Position numbers and translations under genes: made by a program. From Cunninghamia lanceolata (Eukaryota; Streptophyta; Pinopsida; Cupressales; Cupressaceae): 64,000 bases of DNA. Numbering within the stretch: the stretch's first letter is position 1; every line of letters begins with the position of its first letter. The notes under the pieces were generated by a model that was not told the DNA's origin, did not search any database, and saw only the letters and a list, made by a program, of their open reading frames with translations. The stretch is taken from contig BSBN01000039.1 in assembly GCA_027924645.1 (NCBI GenBank), positions 23,968,001-24,032,000 of the forward strand. The letters run 5' to 3'. This document shows, piece after piece, positions 11,291-22,413 of this stretch.

Positions 11291-12127
11291 TGTAACTCCC
11301 CCACCAAGGAACCCTAGAGGGCAACACTAAAGCAAGTCAAATTAATGGAACATTTTTTTTAAAGTAAATAACAATAGAATACATAACATAACATAATAAT
11401 CTAAACCTAGGTACTCTAAGGTTCCTCGACTACGCTACTCACAAAACAAGATTACAAGAGACAAAGGTTACATAATCGATCTAACATCAAGATTTCTAGA
11501 AACCTTCATTAATGATAAAAGATACATGATCAATATCACAAGAAAGGTTCATTTTAAAGCACCAAGTTAAATGATCCTATACTACTCACTTCCATATTAT
11601 GGCAATTGATAATCAAACATTACAAATCATTTTTTAGCTAACTAACATATAAATGATACACTGCCTTACAGTACTCTTTACAAGAAAAGATCATCAATAG
11701 TTGTTACATCTTACAATACTTACAATAATGCTTCCCTTAGAACGTGTGGGAAGATCACATCAGATTACATCAAGAGATACAATCCAATATACAAAACATG
11801 AAAGGATGAATTCACAAATGGAACAGAAACTGGAGTCCTCAGTGCAATGAACAATCTCAACACACACAAACAAGCAGCAAGAATCCCTAACAGAGAAAAG
11901 CACCAACCTCCCAACCATGTGGAACCCGGAGATCCACCCCCCATGCCAGGAGATAACACAAGGTCCCACATCTAGAAAATAGTTAGGAAAATAAGTTGAC
12001 ATACTTACAAGTTATACATTACTCAAACACAACACCTCTAACAATACCAACAACAAATACAACACTCTCTTCACTACCAGAGGCACTCATACATCAAGAA
12101 GAAATGCAACTAGGGAATGCTAGACTG
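11291..12127 (-). repeat. Element A LTR1, left segment
   Basis: Starts TGTAACTCCCCCACCAAGG; the same sequence starts at 29972 (TGTAACGGCCCCACCAAGG) and the two run in parallel for hundreds of bases with scattered differences. It ends at the gypsy insertion, whose left target copy GACTG is 12123-12127. Confidence 0.85.
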
Positions 12128-12690
12128 TGTAAGCACAAAAATCACGCACAACCTCCACAAGGACCTCTATGATGATTCAAATCCTTTTCATGTACATGTA
12201 AGCATGAAATAATGTCCTTTAAGCAACAGGCCTCTTGATGATGTGTCCTCCTTTCTTGTCTTGTGTTGTTTCTTCCTTGTTTATTTCTCTCTCTCCACAT
12301 TTTCGTTGTTTTTTGACACTTTCGTGACACTTGTCAATTTATGTTTCCTATGCTTTTAAATTAGTCCCTAAGCCTTGTATTCATCTATTTGTTGTCATTG
12401 ACCTTTCCCATCCATTCTTTCTTCCTCACCCATCCAACTCACCTTCCAATTGGTGACCGAACATTTTAGGGCTTGAGAGACAAACAAGATACCCTAAGAA
12501 AAATGGTATAAAAGTATAACTTTGTGACACTTTCAAGAAAAAATAATAGAATCATTGCATATCCCTCAAAAAATCATGCACTTTAAAAAAAATGGCACCT
12601 AAAAAGGAGTCCGTATGTGCCCGAACGAGCTCCCGAAAGTTCTATGATCAATTTAGAAAAATTGTTCCAGGGTCATCCCCTATTACTTCA

Positions 12691-12710
12691 GGGTCGCCCA
12701 TGGGCGACCC
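12691..12710. repeat. Perfect 20-bp palindrome in the gypsy 5' LTR
   Basis: GGGTCGCCCATGGGCGACCC equals its own reverse complement. The 3' LTR counterpart at 20426-20445 (GGGTTGCCCATGGGTGACCC) has lost part of the symmetry by substitution. Confidence 0.9.
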
Positions 12711-13138
12711 AGGATCTCCCAAGGGTGACTTGGGGTCGCCCAGGGGTGCCCCAGGATCTCCCAAGGATGACCCTACTCAGGAAAGGGGCGACCCAATACC
12801 GATTTTCATCCGCACGAAAACTCAAGTTTCTCACTCAAAAAAGATCCATTTTCACCCGTTTTTCTTCCAGTTAGAATGGTTTATGATGCCTAATATGGAG
12901 TTGACTATTTCATGCACCCACACATGCATAATTAACTCCATTTGATCTAAAATTAACAACTCAATCAATCTCATGCATTCCCTGACCTCCATTTCTTCTT
13001 CAGGGATAAGCTATCATTGCTTCATCACTCTCTAATCAATTGAGTTCACTGGGCAATCAACCTTGTTAACTTCCCAATCTATTCTTGTTAACTCATCAAT
13101 AAAATGAGTTAACTCTCCCATATTTCCCTTCTTCTAAT

Positions 13139-13147
13139 CTATAAATA
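13139..13147 (+). promoter_or_regulatory. Probable TATA box of the gypsy LTR
   Basis: CTATAAATACCCC occurs here and again at 20854-20866 in the 3' LTR, unchanged within diverged surroundings and followed by a C/T-rich stretch. This fits a core promoter. Confidence 0.5.
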
Positions 13148-14912
13148 CCCCTCACCTCTTCATTATTTTACAAGTTGAGCAAGTTGGAGAATACCCTTCT
13201 CATCTTCACAAGCTTTTTCAAGCTTCTTCACAAGCCTTTAAGCCTCTTTCTTCATTTCTTTCTTTATTTCTTCAAAGATTCAAAGCTTTCATTGTTTCAT
13301 AGCTTCAAAGCTCTCCCACGGAGGCAAATTCATTGTGCACACAGCTCTTGCCAATTTTGCTCTCCAACTTAGCATTTGAATGCTCTTACAGGATGAAGGT
13401 GCCTTTTGCTTTTATTGTTTAACCAAGCAATGCTATGCTGCTTCAATCTATGCCATTGTGCTCAATCCAAGCTCTCAATGAGCTCATACAAGCTTCATCA
13501 AAGCTTCTTTTTTTTTCTTTGGGTCATTTTGTTGTCAAGAGGACCACCTGCTGCCACAGAAGGATTCAAGGTTGCCTACACAAGGATTACTGAGGGTAGT
13601 GGAGTCAACAAATCTTCATCTCTTTCAAGTTCTTTCATTGCTTTCATAGTAATTAGATAATCACATTTTCTCTTGGGAATAGTAACACATTGCTTTTTCC
13701 TTGATAGATTAGATCTTGTATGTTAGATTAATCGCTTTCATATTTCTAGATCTACATTGTTAGAAGAAGCATTTTCCCTTTCCATTAGATTAGATTGCAT
13801 TGAAAACAACAAAAACCCCAAAAAACATAGATTAACATTGCATTGCAAAAGTCATATATGATGGCATACATATTTCCTTTTCATAGACTAGAAGCACTTG
13901 TATTTCCAAAATACTCTAAAAAATACCAAAAAGACATTTTGCATATCATTTAGGTTGCATGCATATAGATACCCTAAGTTAGATAAAATTGCAAACCCTC
14001 AATTCCATCACGAGGTAATCATGGTTCAAACGATTCCAAAAAAATCCTTGATTTCATCTCAAGGTAAAAACAAATTCAAAACACAAGTCAAACCCTAGGT
14101 CAACAAAACCCTAGATCTGGTCAAAGTTAGCAATTACACAACTTCCTCTATTCTAATGCATGAATGTGCTTAGGAGAGAGAGGAGAGTGGGTGAAGGCTA
14201 TTTGTGACGAGATTGAGGAGATCCATTGATGACCACAACAACAGACGCTTGTTCTACCACAAGGAGACCCATTTGTCCTCTTGTTGTTAGAAAGAACTAC
14301 GCAATTACAACTACACAGAGCATTTATCAGAGACATAGAAATAGCATAAGCCATCAATGAAAAAAACCATTTACCCACAAAAATGTGGAATTCAAGGAAT
14401 CCAAACAGAAGAAAAGAAACCAGTGACCCTTCGGGTCATAGGGTTATTTCAACTACAACAACTGTTGAATGAAACATACAACAAAACACACAATAACAAA
14501 GGTGACAGAACTTGCCGACCCCTCTCTGCAAAGTCCAGCTCTCCAATGAGCCAGGCCCCCACCATGTCTTGCCTCCTCTCGACTGGATAATTCCACGTGA
14601 GTGAGAGTGATGTGGTGAATCACCCCGTGGCAAGGAGGGAAAGGGTCCATGTGTGTGCTGAAATCTGACCTGACAGCCCTAGGCAACCGGAGTCACAATT
14701 TTGAGCGTACATATTTTTGTGAACCTGACGTGAAGAGAAAATCCTTTTGGGATAGGTTCTTTTAAATTTTACACATCTCACAATGTTTCACGCATCAAAA
14801 ATCTAGGACAAAATCACAAAAAGTCCAAGGGAATGTCCCCTCAAGTAAAATTACAAACCCAAAAGGGATCCAACAAAATCCCCACAAATTTGACAAAATT
14901 AAAACACAACCA

Positions 14913-16583
14913 ATGAGTATTCAATCTAAGATTCATCAAGATAATCAAATCATAACAAGCCATAGAAAATTGGCCACTGACATGGACAATGAATCATGTT
15001 CTCAAGAGAAGAACTTACAAGAAGCCGAGGAGGTACAAAAATCACTCCATGTTGTACATCAAGATAAAAAGCCCATGACATGTGAAGTGTCATCAAAAGG
15101 AACAAGTAGGGTCAGTCAAACCCCAAAACAAAGAAATCCATCTCAAGGTTGTAAAACTCAAAGAATAGAAGAAGCCTCACTCATAGACCTTATAGAAAAA
15201 TTGGTCCAACAAATCAGGACCCTTGAAGCTAGAAACGGTTGTCAAAGCGAAATTCAAGAAAAACTGAGGGCATAGGGAAATCATTTCATTGATGAAATCA
15301 AATCAAACTAGGGGGCAACACAAAATACCCCTCATCCAAACTCCCATTTGTATGACACACATAATAAAGCATTCAGACCTCCCTTGCCCTTGCAATCCAA
15401 CATGATAAGTCTCAATCAAATAGGTGGGATTTCTATGACACAAGATCAACCACAAATGATCCCACCCAATCTTCAAAACATAAACATGATGCCATCTAGT
15501 CATCCAACTTTTTTAGGACATCAACAATCTTGCATACCCTTTCAACAAACACAATAAGCTCCACTCGAAGGGCTAATATTTGGAGGAACGAAATCCTCTA
15601 CACATAACTCCCTCCTAGGAACATACCTCGAGTATTTAAAGGAGCCTCTTGACTACAACATTCATCAAGAAATACTACCACGACCTCTCCCTGAGCTTCC
15701 AAAATTTAAAGGAGAGGGTGATTCCAACTCTCATATCAAGGCTTACATCATGGTAGTGCAAGAAATCCTTCCTTGGGATGGGGTGGTAGCAAAGATTTTT
15801 CCAAAGACTTTGGAGGGTATTACTCTAGATTGGTATTATCAACTTCTAGAAGCATCAATACACTCTTTTAGGCAACTCATCGAACAATTTGTGGCTGCCT
15901 TTGACATAAGCAAATTGGTCAAGATAGGAATACAAGAATTTCTAACAATCAAACAAGAAGCCAACGAGTCGGTTGAACATTTTATCACACGATGGAGGAA
16001 AGTTCTCTATTCTTCAACTAGCACACCAAACATGGATTGCAGAGAACTTTGTGATCTCTACTTACATGCTCTCAACAATGACATGCTAGAACAAGTCCAA
16101 AAACTCCCCTACAAATCATATGAAGAAGCACTCGAAAGTGCCCTTAGAATTGACCAAGCTACTATTGATAGTGCAAGAAGGGAGAATGATTCCAATGGAA
16201 GGTTGATAAACCATGATACAACTAATAAATCCTCAACAAACAATCAAGACATAGATGGATCAACAAACACTTCACCATCAGGGAACTACAATTGTGACTA
16301 TAATAGTCATACAAATTTGGGAAATGAAAATGCCAACAACTATCCCTTGAGAATCAACAAGAAGTCATACAACAATCACATAAACCTCATCATCACAATC
16401 ATGATAAATATTGCTCATTTCACAAGAGAAGGGGGCATGATATCAAGCCATGTCGGGGGTACCATCGCTTCATATCAAAACTCCCAAAATGTCAACAAAA
16501 AGCATTTATGGGCACATTCTCACAAGATGAAGAACATAGTCCCAACGCATTTGATCAAAACACCTCAGGACTTGTGGAATTAG
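14913..16583 (+). pseudogene. Gypsy gag relic
   Basis: A frame opening at the ATG 14913 continues, through stops near 15273, 15309 and 15555, to 16583. Its first part is polar with a short coiled-coil-like stretch; the part from 15750 is a Gag-type domain (LDWYYQL, FRQLIEQF, QEANESVEHFITRW, LPYKSYEEAL), matching the retrotransposon gag fold of plant gypsy elements that forms the virus-like particle. A zinc knuckle, CSFHKRRGHDIKPC, lies at 16412-16453 but in a different frame, so a frameshift occurred between the two. Stops plus the shift make the gene inactive. Confidence 0.85.
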
Positions 16584-16599
16584 ATAAAGATCAAGAAAT

Positions 16600-17300
16600 T
16601 TGTGTCATAAAGGACCAGAACAACCAGATGACACCAACAATTCAAATTTTTCTCACATGCTAGAGCTTATCAAGAGTTTTCCTATGTACAAGAATGCTCT
16701 CCTCAGAGCCTTAGATCTATGCCATCTAGTTCAAAACACTCCAAACAAAAAGTGTTCTTCTTTGACATTTGATTTTGAAAATTTACCCTTAGACAATGAC
16801 ATAGCTAAACAAGGTGACCTCCCCCTCCATCTGATAGTCCAAGTTCAAGACTATTCCATTAAATGTGTAATGATCGATGATGGGTCTACAATCAACATAG
16901 TCTCCTTTTTGCTTCTTCAAACAATGGGTTACAAAGAAACACAAATCACAAAACAAACTTCCATCCTTAGAATTCATGATAACCCGAACACTTGAACCAT
17001 GCGTAAGGTCAATCTTCAAATCACATTAGGTCCCAAAATCCTCCAACTAAATTTTATGTCATCAATGAAGAAACCACTTACAACATGATCCTAGGAAGGC
17101 CTTGGATCCATAGGATGAGGGCCATTCCCTCCACATTATTTCAGGAAATACACTTCTCATACATGGGACAAACCCATGTCATTAAAGGAGATCCTGATCC
17201 TTTTAGCCATTATAGAATTGAACAAGTCAAAAATAAGGGAAAGACCATGGAAACCACCAGTGACCCAAAAATCAACACTTTTGAAAAAGGAGAGAGATAA
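16600..17300 (+). pseudogene. Gypsy aspartic protease region, broken
   Basis: Two overlapping frames carry the protease section. At 16600-16995: a stretch with MIDDGSTINIV, which sits where the family has its Asp-Gly active-site loop. At 17085-17300, in another frame: MILGRPWIHRMRAIPSTLFQ, the conserved block that ends the protease domain in many plant gypsy elements. A stop at 16993 and a frameshift separate them. The role would have been to cut the polyprotein; it cannot do so here. Confidence 0.8.
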
Positions 17301-17806
17301 AAAAAAAATTGTAAACATAGCTAAGACCTCAAAATATATAGGAAATGGGGCAATGAGAGAATTCCCCTTTGAACCCCACTCAACAAAGTCTTATGCTCCA
17401 TTCAACTTAGTGGCCACTCCAATTGAACTAGACATAAACATCCCTATGGTTGAAATCATGATTGAAGAAGAAGAACCAGAATCCACACAGAAACTAAGAG
17501 AGTCAACACCAACTCCAATTGCCCCTCAAAATTTTGAAACAAACCTGAGAACTCAACAAGAATAGAAAATGATAAAGCTTGGGGGCAAATCATCAAACAA
17601 TGAAACATGTGAGTACACGAAACTCCTCACTGAATACAAAGACATTTTTACACCAAGTCTTTGAGTGTCCTTACAAAGACTTTCAAGCAAAGTTCAAACC
17701 AAATTGGATAGGTCCATACATAGTTAAGAAGATGTCAGAAAAGACACTACCTCTTGTGCATTATGGAAGGAGAAGAGTTGAACATCTTAAAACCTATAAA
17801 ATCTAA
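17301..17806 (+). pseudogene. Junction of an internal deletion: RT start joined to integrase C-terminus
   Basis: At 17611-17664 one frame reads EYTKLLTEYKDIFTPSL, which resembles the sequence just before the RT core of gypsy elements. Immediately after, in another frame, 17680-17806 reads FQAKFKPNWIGPYIVKK and ends RRRVEHLKTYKI, the typical C-terminal tail of gypsy integrase. Everything normally between (RT, RNase H, zinc-binding and catalytic integrase domains) is missing, so a deletion junction lies near 17650-17690. 17301-17610 is low-complexity acidic linker as found between protease and RT. Confidence 0.75.
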
Positions 17807-19848
17807 AAAAATCATAGAACATAAAAATACAAAAAAAAAATTATAAAAATAAAAAGTGTCAAAAATAATTTGTTTCTTGCATTTCTACATCATTCTGTTC
17901 ATCTTGCATTAAAGTTTGTGACTTTCTCTTGTACTATTTTCCCTTTAGTAAGGAGTGTAATGTTTCCTAGATATATGTCATCCTTTCAGGACTTAGAGAT
18001 TCCCCATTTTCACAATTGCCATTATCCTCCTTCATTCCCAGTGATTCTAATCAAAACCTAGCTCTTAGATTTACACTAATCCCAATCTTAATAAGTTAAG
18101 ATGTTAGCGCTAAACAAAGTTAGTATGCAAACCTATAGTGTTCAAAGGAAGCTTGCAAGTAGACCTTCCCAATTCTTCCCTAGTATTAGAGAAATTTGAA
18201 CAAATTACAAAATTTTAGGTGGCACTCAGCCCTTATCTTTCTTGGCCAAAAACATCAGGAAGATCAAAACTCTGAAGGAAGCAATCTAAAATTCAAGTGA
18301 ATAAAAGATTAGTGACCAAAATAAGATTGTCAAAAAGTGAGAATTGAGAGATCAAAAGTATTGCATATCAAAGTTCGAAAAAGCATTCATTTATTGAAAA
18401 GTCAAAAATCCAAAAAAATGAGAAAAATTAAGTGAGGAAAATACAAAAAAAGTGAAAAAAGCAAAAAAAAAGAGAGATACAAAAAAAGAGTGAAAGACAG
18501 AAGATTGTTGAATGTCTGTACTCTTGGGTGGAGATCAGTCTAAGATTGAAGCCTCAAAGGTGAAATTCTAATAGAGAAAGAGAGACCTACAAAGCACACA
18601 CATGTACTAGCTAAGCAAAACTGAGAGTCTAGTAGTCTCTAGGATCATCTTCTACCTAGGGACCCTTATTCTTTCCTATATTATCCTTTACCCTGGGTCT
18701 ACCTTGCTTGCCATCTATGATCTAAGTCTAGCGAGCACCAATAAAATTTGCTACTTGTCTAAGTTGAAAGCTTGTCAGATTGTCCTATCTAGATAAGGAT
18801 CAGTGTTTAGCCTTTAGTGAGGTCTAAAATTAGAAACACTCCATATTCATTCCTACTCCCCACTTGAGTTTTTAAAATCCTATCTCACAGCCTTGAATAG
18901 GTCTCTTATATCAAAGCAACTCGCAATCCCCTGAATCAAAAAATCGTATTTAAGAACAGACACATTATTTGTTTCACATTGCATTCATATCAAAATCAAA
19001 AAAAGAGTTCCAAAGCAATAAAATCAATGTCATAACTCATGGCATTCCATAGAAGTAAAAGTTTCATTTTAGCATTGCTTGTGTTATTGCATCTACATAT
19101 CATCACCTGCATTCATATATATATAATCAAAAAGACAAAAACAAATTGCATCATCCATATGTGATCATCTTAGGTATGCATTCTCCTAAGAAACATAAAA
19201 TCTCTAACCAACCATATGCACAAAAGGGAAATTTAAGTACAAGATGTCGACTAAAACTATTTATGGATCTCATCAAATCAAGTCTTGTAACAATAAAGTG
19301 TAAAACAATGTTTGAGCACAAGTCAAAGGAGCAAAACTATGTAATCAAGTACGCAAGTCTCCCCATGCAAGGGGGAAAGGGTATAAACTTCTTCAATGTA
19401 GGTCTCTCAAAGACCTCAAATAACATCAAGGTCAAACCTTTGCAAAATCTTCATAAAAAGCATAAAAATCAGAAAAATAAAAAAAACCTAAAAAATTTTA
19501 AAACATCAAAAATCCCTAAAACTCAAATATGTTCTTCAAAATCTGCAATAAAAAGGAGAATCTATTTTCCTCCTCTCTAGCTTAGCGTGTGTTCTTTTTC
19601 TTCTATGCATCTCTTTTGTGTGTTGTTTTGCATGCATTCATTCCTACAGGTCTCACTGAGAAAGGCAAACAACTAGTCAAATTTGAACGATCCATGGTAA
19701 GTTCATCATTTTAGTTTTTATTATTAATTTTGATACATTTAAATGTCAGACTAATACTAGTTATTGCAAGTATAATTGCAAGAAAATCAACAAACAGGTA
19801 AGGCCTAGTTTAGGAACGGTACCTACCTTTCATGTAGACTACCATCCC
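17807..19848 (+). other. Gypsy 3' noncoding region
   Basis: About 2 kb between the integrase relic and the 3' LTR. No domain recognised. It includes an A/G-rich tract at about 18410-18510 and an AT-rich tail. A Lys-rich open frame at 19146-19580 reflects A-rich composition. Confidence 0.6.
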
Positions 19849-19862
19849 TGAGGGGGCAAATA
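19849..19862 (+). other. Polypurine tract of the gypsy element
   Basis: TGAGGGGGCAAATA directly precedes the 3' LTR start at 19863. Confidence 0.8.
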
Positions 19863-22413
19863 TGTAAGCACAAAAATCATGTACAACCTTCACGAGGACC
19901 CCTATGATGATTCAAATCCTTGTCATGTACATGTAAGCATGAAATATTTTCCTTTAAGCAACAGGCCTCTTGATGATGTGTCCTCCTTTCTTATCTTGTG
20001 TTGTTTCTTCCTTGTTTATTTCTCCCTCTCCCCATTTTTGACGATTTTCGACACTTTTATGACACTTGTCGATTTGTGTTTCCTATGCTTGTGACCTAGT
20101 CCCTAAGCCTTGTATTCATCTATTTGTTGTAATTGATCTTTCCCATCCATTATTTCTTCCTCACCCATCCAACTCACCTTCCAATTGGTGACTGAACTTT
20201 TTAATGCTTCAGAGACCGACAAGATACCCTAAGAAAAATAGTCTAAAAGTATAACTTAATGACACTTTCAAGAAAAAAAAATAGCACCATTGCGTAGCCC
20301 TCAAAAAATCATGCACTTTCAAAAAAAATGGTACCTAAAAAGGAGTCTGTATGTGCCCGAACGAGCTCCTGGAAGTTCTATGATCAATTCAGAAAATATG
20401 TTCGAGGGTTGCCCCCTATTACTTCAGGGTTGCCCATGGGTGACCCAGGATCTCCCAAGGGTGACCCATGGTTTCCCGAGGGCATCCCTATTGACGAAAG
20501 GGGTGACCTAGTCCCGATTTTCATCCGCACGAAAACTTGAGTTTCTCACTTAAAAAAGTTATGTTTTCACCAGTTTTTCTTCCAGTTCGCATGGTTTTTG
20601 ATGCCTAATATGGAGTTGAATATTTCATACACCCACACATGTATAATTAACTCCATTTGATCTAAAATTAACAACTCAATCAATCTCATGCATTACCTCA
20701 CCTCCATTTCTTCTTCAGTGATGAGCTATCATTGCTTCATCACTCTCTAATCAGCTAAGTTCACTGGGCAATCAACCTTGTTAACTTCCCAATCTATTCT
20801 TGTTAACTTATCAATCAAATGAGTTAACTCTCCCATCTTTCCCTTCTTCTAACCTATAAATACCCCTCACCTCTTCATTATTTTCCAAGTTGAGTAAGTT
20901 GGAGAATACCCTTCTCATCTTCACAAGCTTTTTCAAGCTTCTTCAAAAGCCTTTGAGCCTCTCTTTTTATTTCTTCAAAGCTTTAAAGCTTTCATTGTTT
21001 CATAGCTTCAAATCTCTCCCATGGAGGCAAGTTCACTGTGCACACAACTCTTTCCAATTTTGCTCTCCAACTTAGCATTCAAATGCTCTTATAGGACAAA
21101 GGTGCCTTTTTCTTTTATTGTTCAACCAAGCAATGCTACGCTTCTTCAATATATGCCATTGTGCTCAATCCAAGCTCTCATGAGCTCATACAAGCTTCAT
21201 CAAAGCTTCTTTTTTCTTCTTTAGGTCATTTTGTTGTCAAGAGGATCACCTCCTGCCACAAAAGGTTTCAAGGTTGCCAACACAAGGATTACTGAGGGTA
21301 GTGGAGTCAACAAATCTTCATCTCTTTTAAGTTCTTTCATTGCTGTCATAGTAATTAGATAATCACATTTGATTTTGGTAATAGTAACACATTGCTTTTT
21401 CCTTGATAGATTAGATCTTGCATGTTAGATTAATCGCTTTCATATTTCTAGATCTACATTGTTAGAAGAAGCATTTTCCCTTTCCATTAAATTAGATTGC
21501 ATTGAAAACACCAAAAACCCCCAAAAAAAACATAAATTAACATTGCATTGGAAAAATTAGATAGGATTGCATACATATTTCCTTTTCATAGACTAGAAGC
21601 ACTTTTATTGCCAAAATACTCTAAAAAATACCAAAAAGATGTTTTGTATATCATTTAGCTTGCATGCATATAGATACCCTAAGATAGATAAAATTGCAAA
21701 CCCTTGATTCCATCATGACATAATCACGGTTCAAACAATTCCAAACAAACCCTTGATTTCATCACAAGGTAAAAGGAAAATCAAAACACAAGTCAAACCC
21801 TAGGTCAAAACCCTATATATGGTCAAAGTTAGCAATTACGCAACTTCCTCTATCCTGATGCACGAATTTGCTTAGGAGTGAGAGGAGAGTGGGTGAGGGC
21901 TATCCATGACAAGATCGAGGAGATCCATCGATGACCACGGAAACAAACACTTGTTCTACCACAAGGAGACCCATTTGTCCTCTTGTTGTTCGAAAGAACT
22001 AGGCAATTACAACTACATAGAGCATTTCTCAGAGACATAGAAATAGCAAAAGCCGTCAACGAAAACAACCATTTACCCACACAAAGGTAGAATTCAAGGA
22101 ATCCAAACAGAAGAAGAGAAACCAATGACCCTTCAAGTCATAGGGTTATTTCAACTACAACAACTGTTGAAAAAAACATACAACAAAATGTACAACAATA
22201 AAGGCCACAGAACTTGCCGACCCCTCTCTGCGAAGTCCAACTCTCCAATGAGCCAAACCCCCACCATGTCTCACCTCCTTTCAAATGGCTAATTCCACAT
22301 GAGCGAGGTTGACATGGAGGATCGCCCCATGGAAAGGAGGCAAAGGGTTCATGTGCATGTTGAAATTTGACCCGACAACCCCAAGCAACCAGAGTCACGA
22401 ATTTGAGCGTACA
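19863..22413 (+). repeat. 3' LTR of the gypsy element
   Basis: 2,551 bp, TGTAAGCAC...GCGTACA, partner of 12128-14711, followed at once by the second copy of the target sequence GACTG. Confidence 0.92.

Larger units (their letters stand above)
12128..14711 (+). repeat. 5' LTR of the gypsy element
   Basis: 2,584 bp, TGTAAGCAC...GCGTACA, paired with 19863-22413. It contains a GC-rich block at 12660-12795 built of repeated GGGTCGCCC/GGGTGACC and CAGGATCTCCCAAG units, and a TATA box near 13139. Open frames across the GC-rich block encode a Gly-Ser-Pro/Gly-Asp-Pro pattern that follows from the DNA repeat. Confidence 0.92.
12128..22413 (+). mobile_element. Gypsy-type retrotransposon, internally deleted (non-autonomous), inserted in LTR1 of element A
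   Basis: 10.3 kb with LTRs of about 2.55 kb (TGTA...TACA) and a perfect 5-bp target duplication GACTG (12123-12127, 22414-22418). The unfilled site is seen in the other LTR of element A near 30823 (GCTAGATTGCAATAAGG). It keeps remnants of gag, protease and the integrase C-terminus in gypsy order but lacks RT, RNase H and the integrase core. The LTRs differ by roughly one base in ten over the stretches I compared, so it is old. No convincing tRNA primer site follows the 5' LTR; the bases from 14712 do not start with TGG. Confidence 0.92.

Noticed and set aside
12592..12945. Collagen-like GSP.GDP open frame
   Set aside because: It lies in an LTR, follows from a GC-rich DNA repeat, and the frame is not kept in the other LTR.
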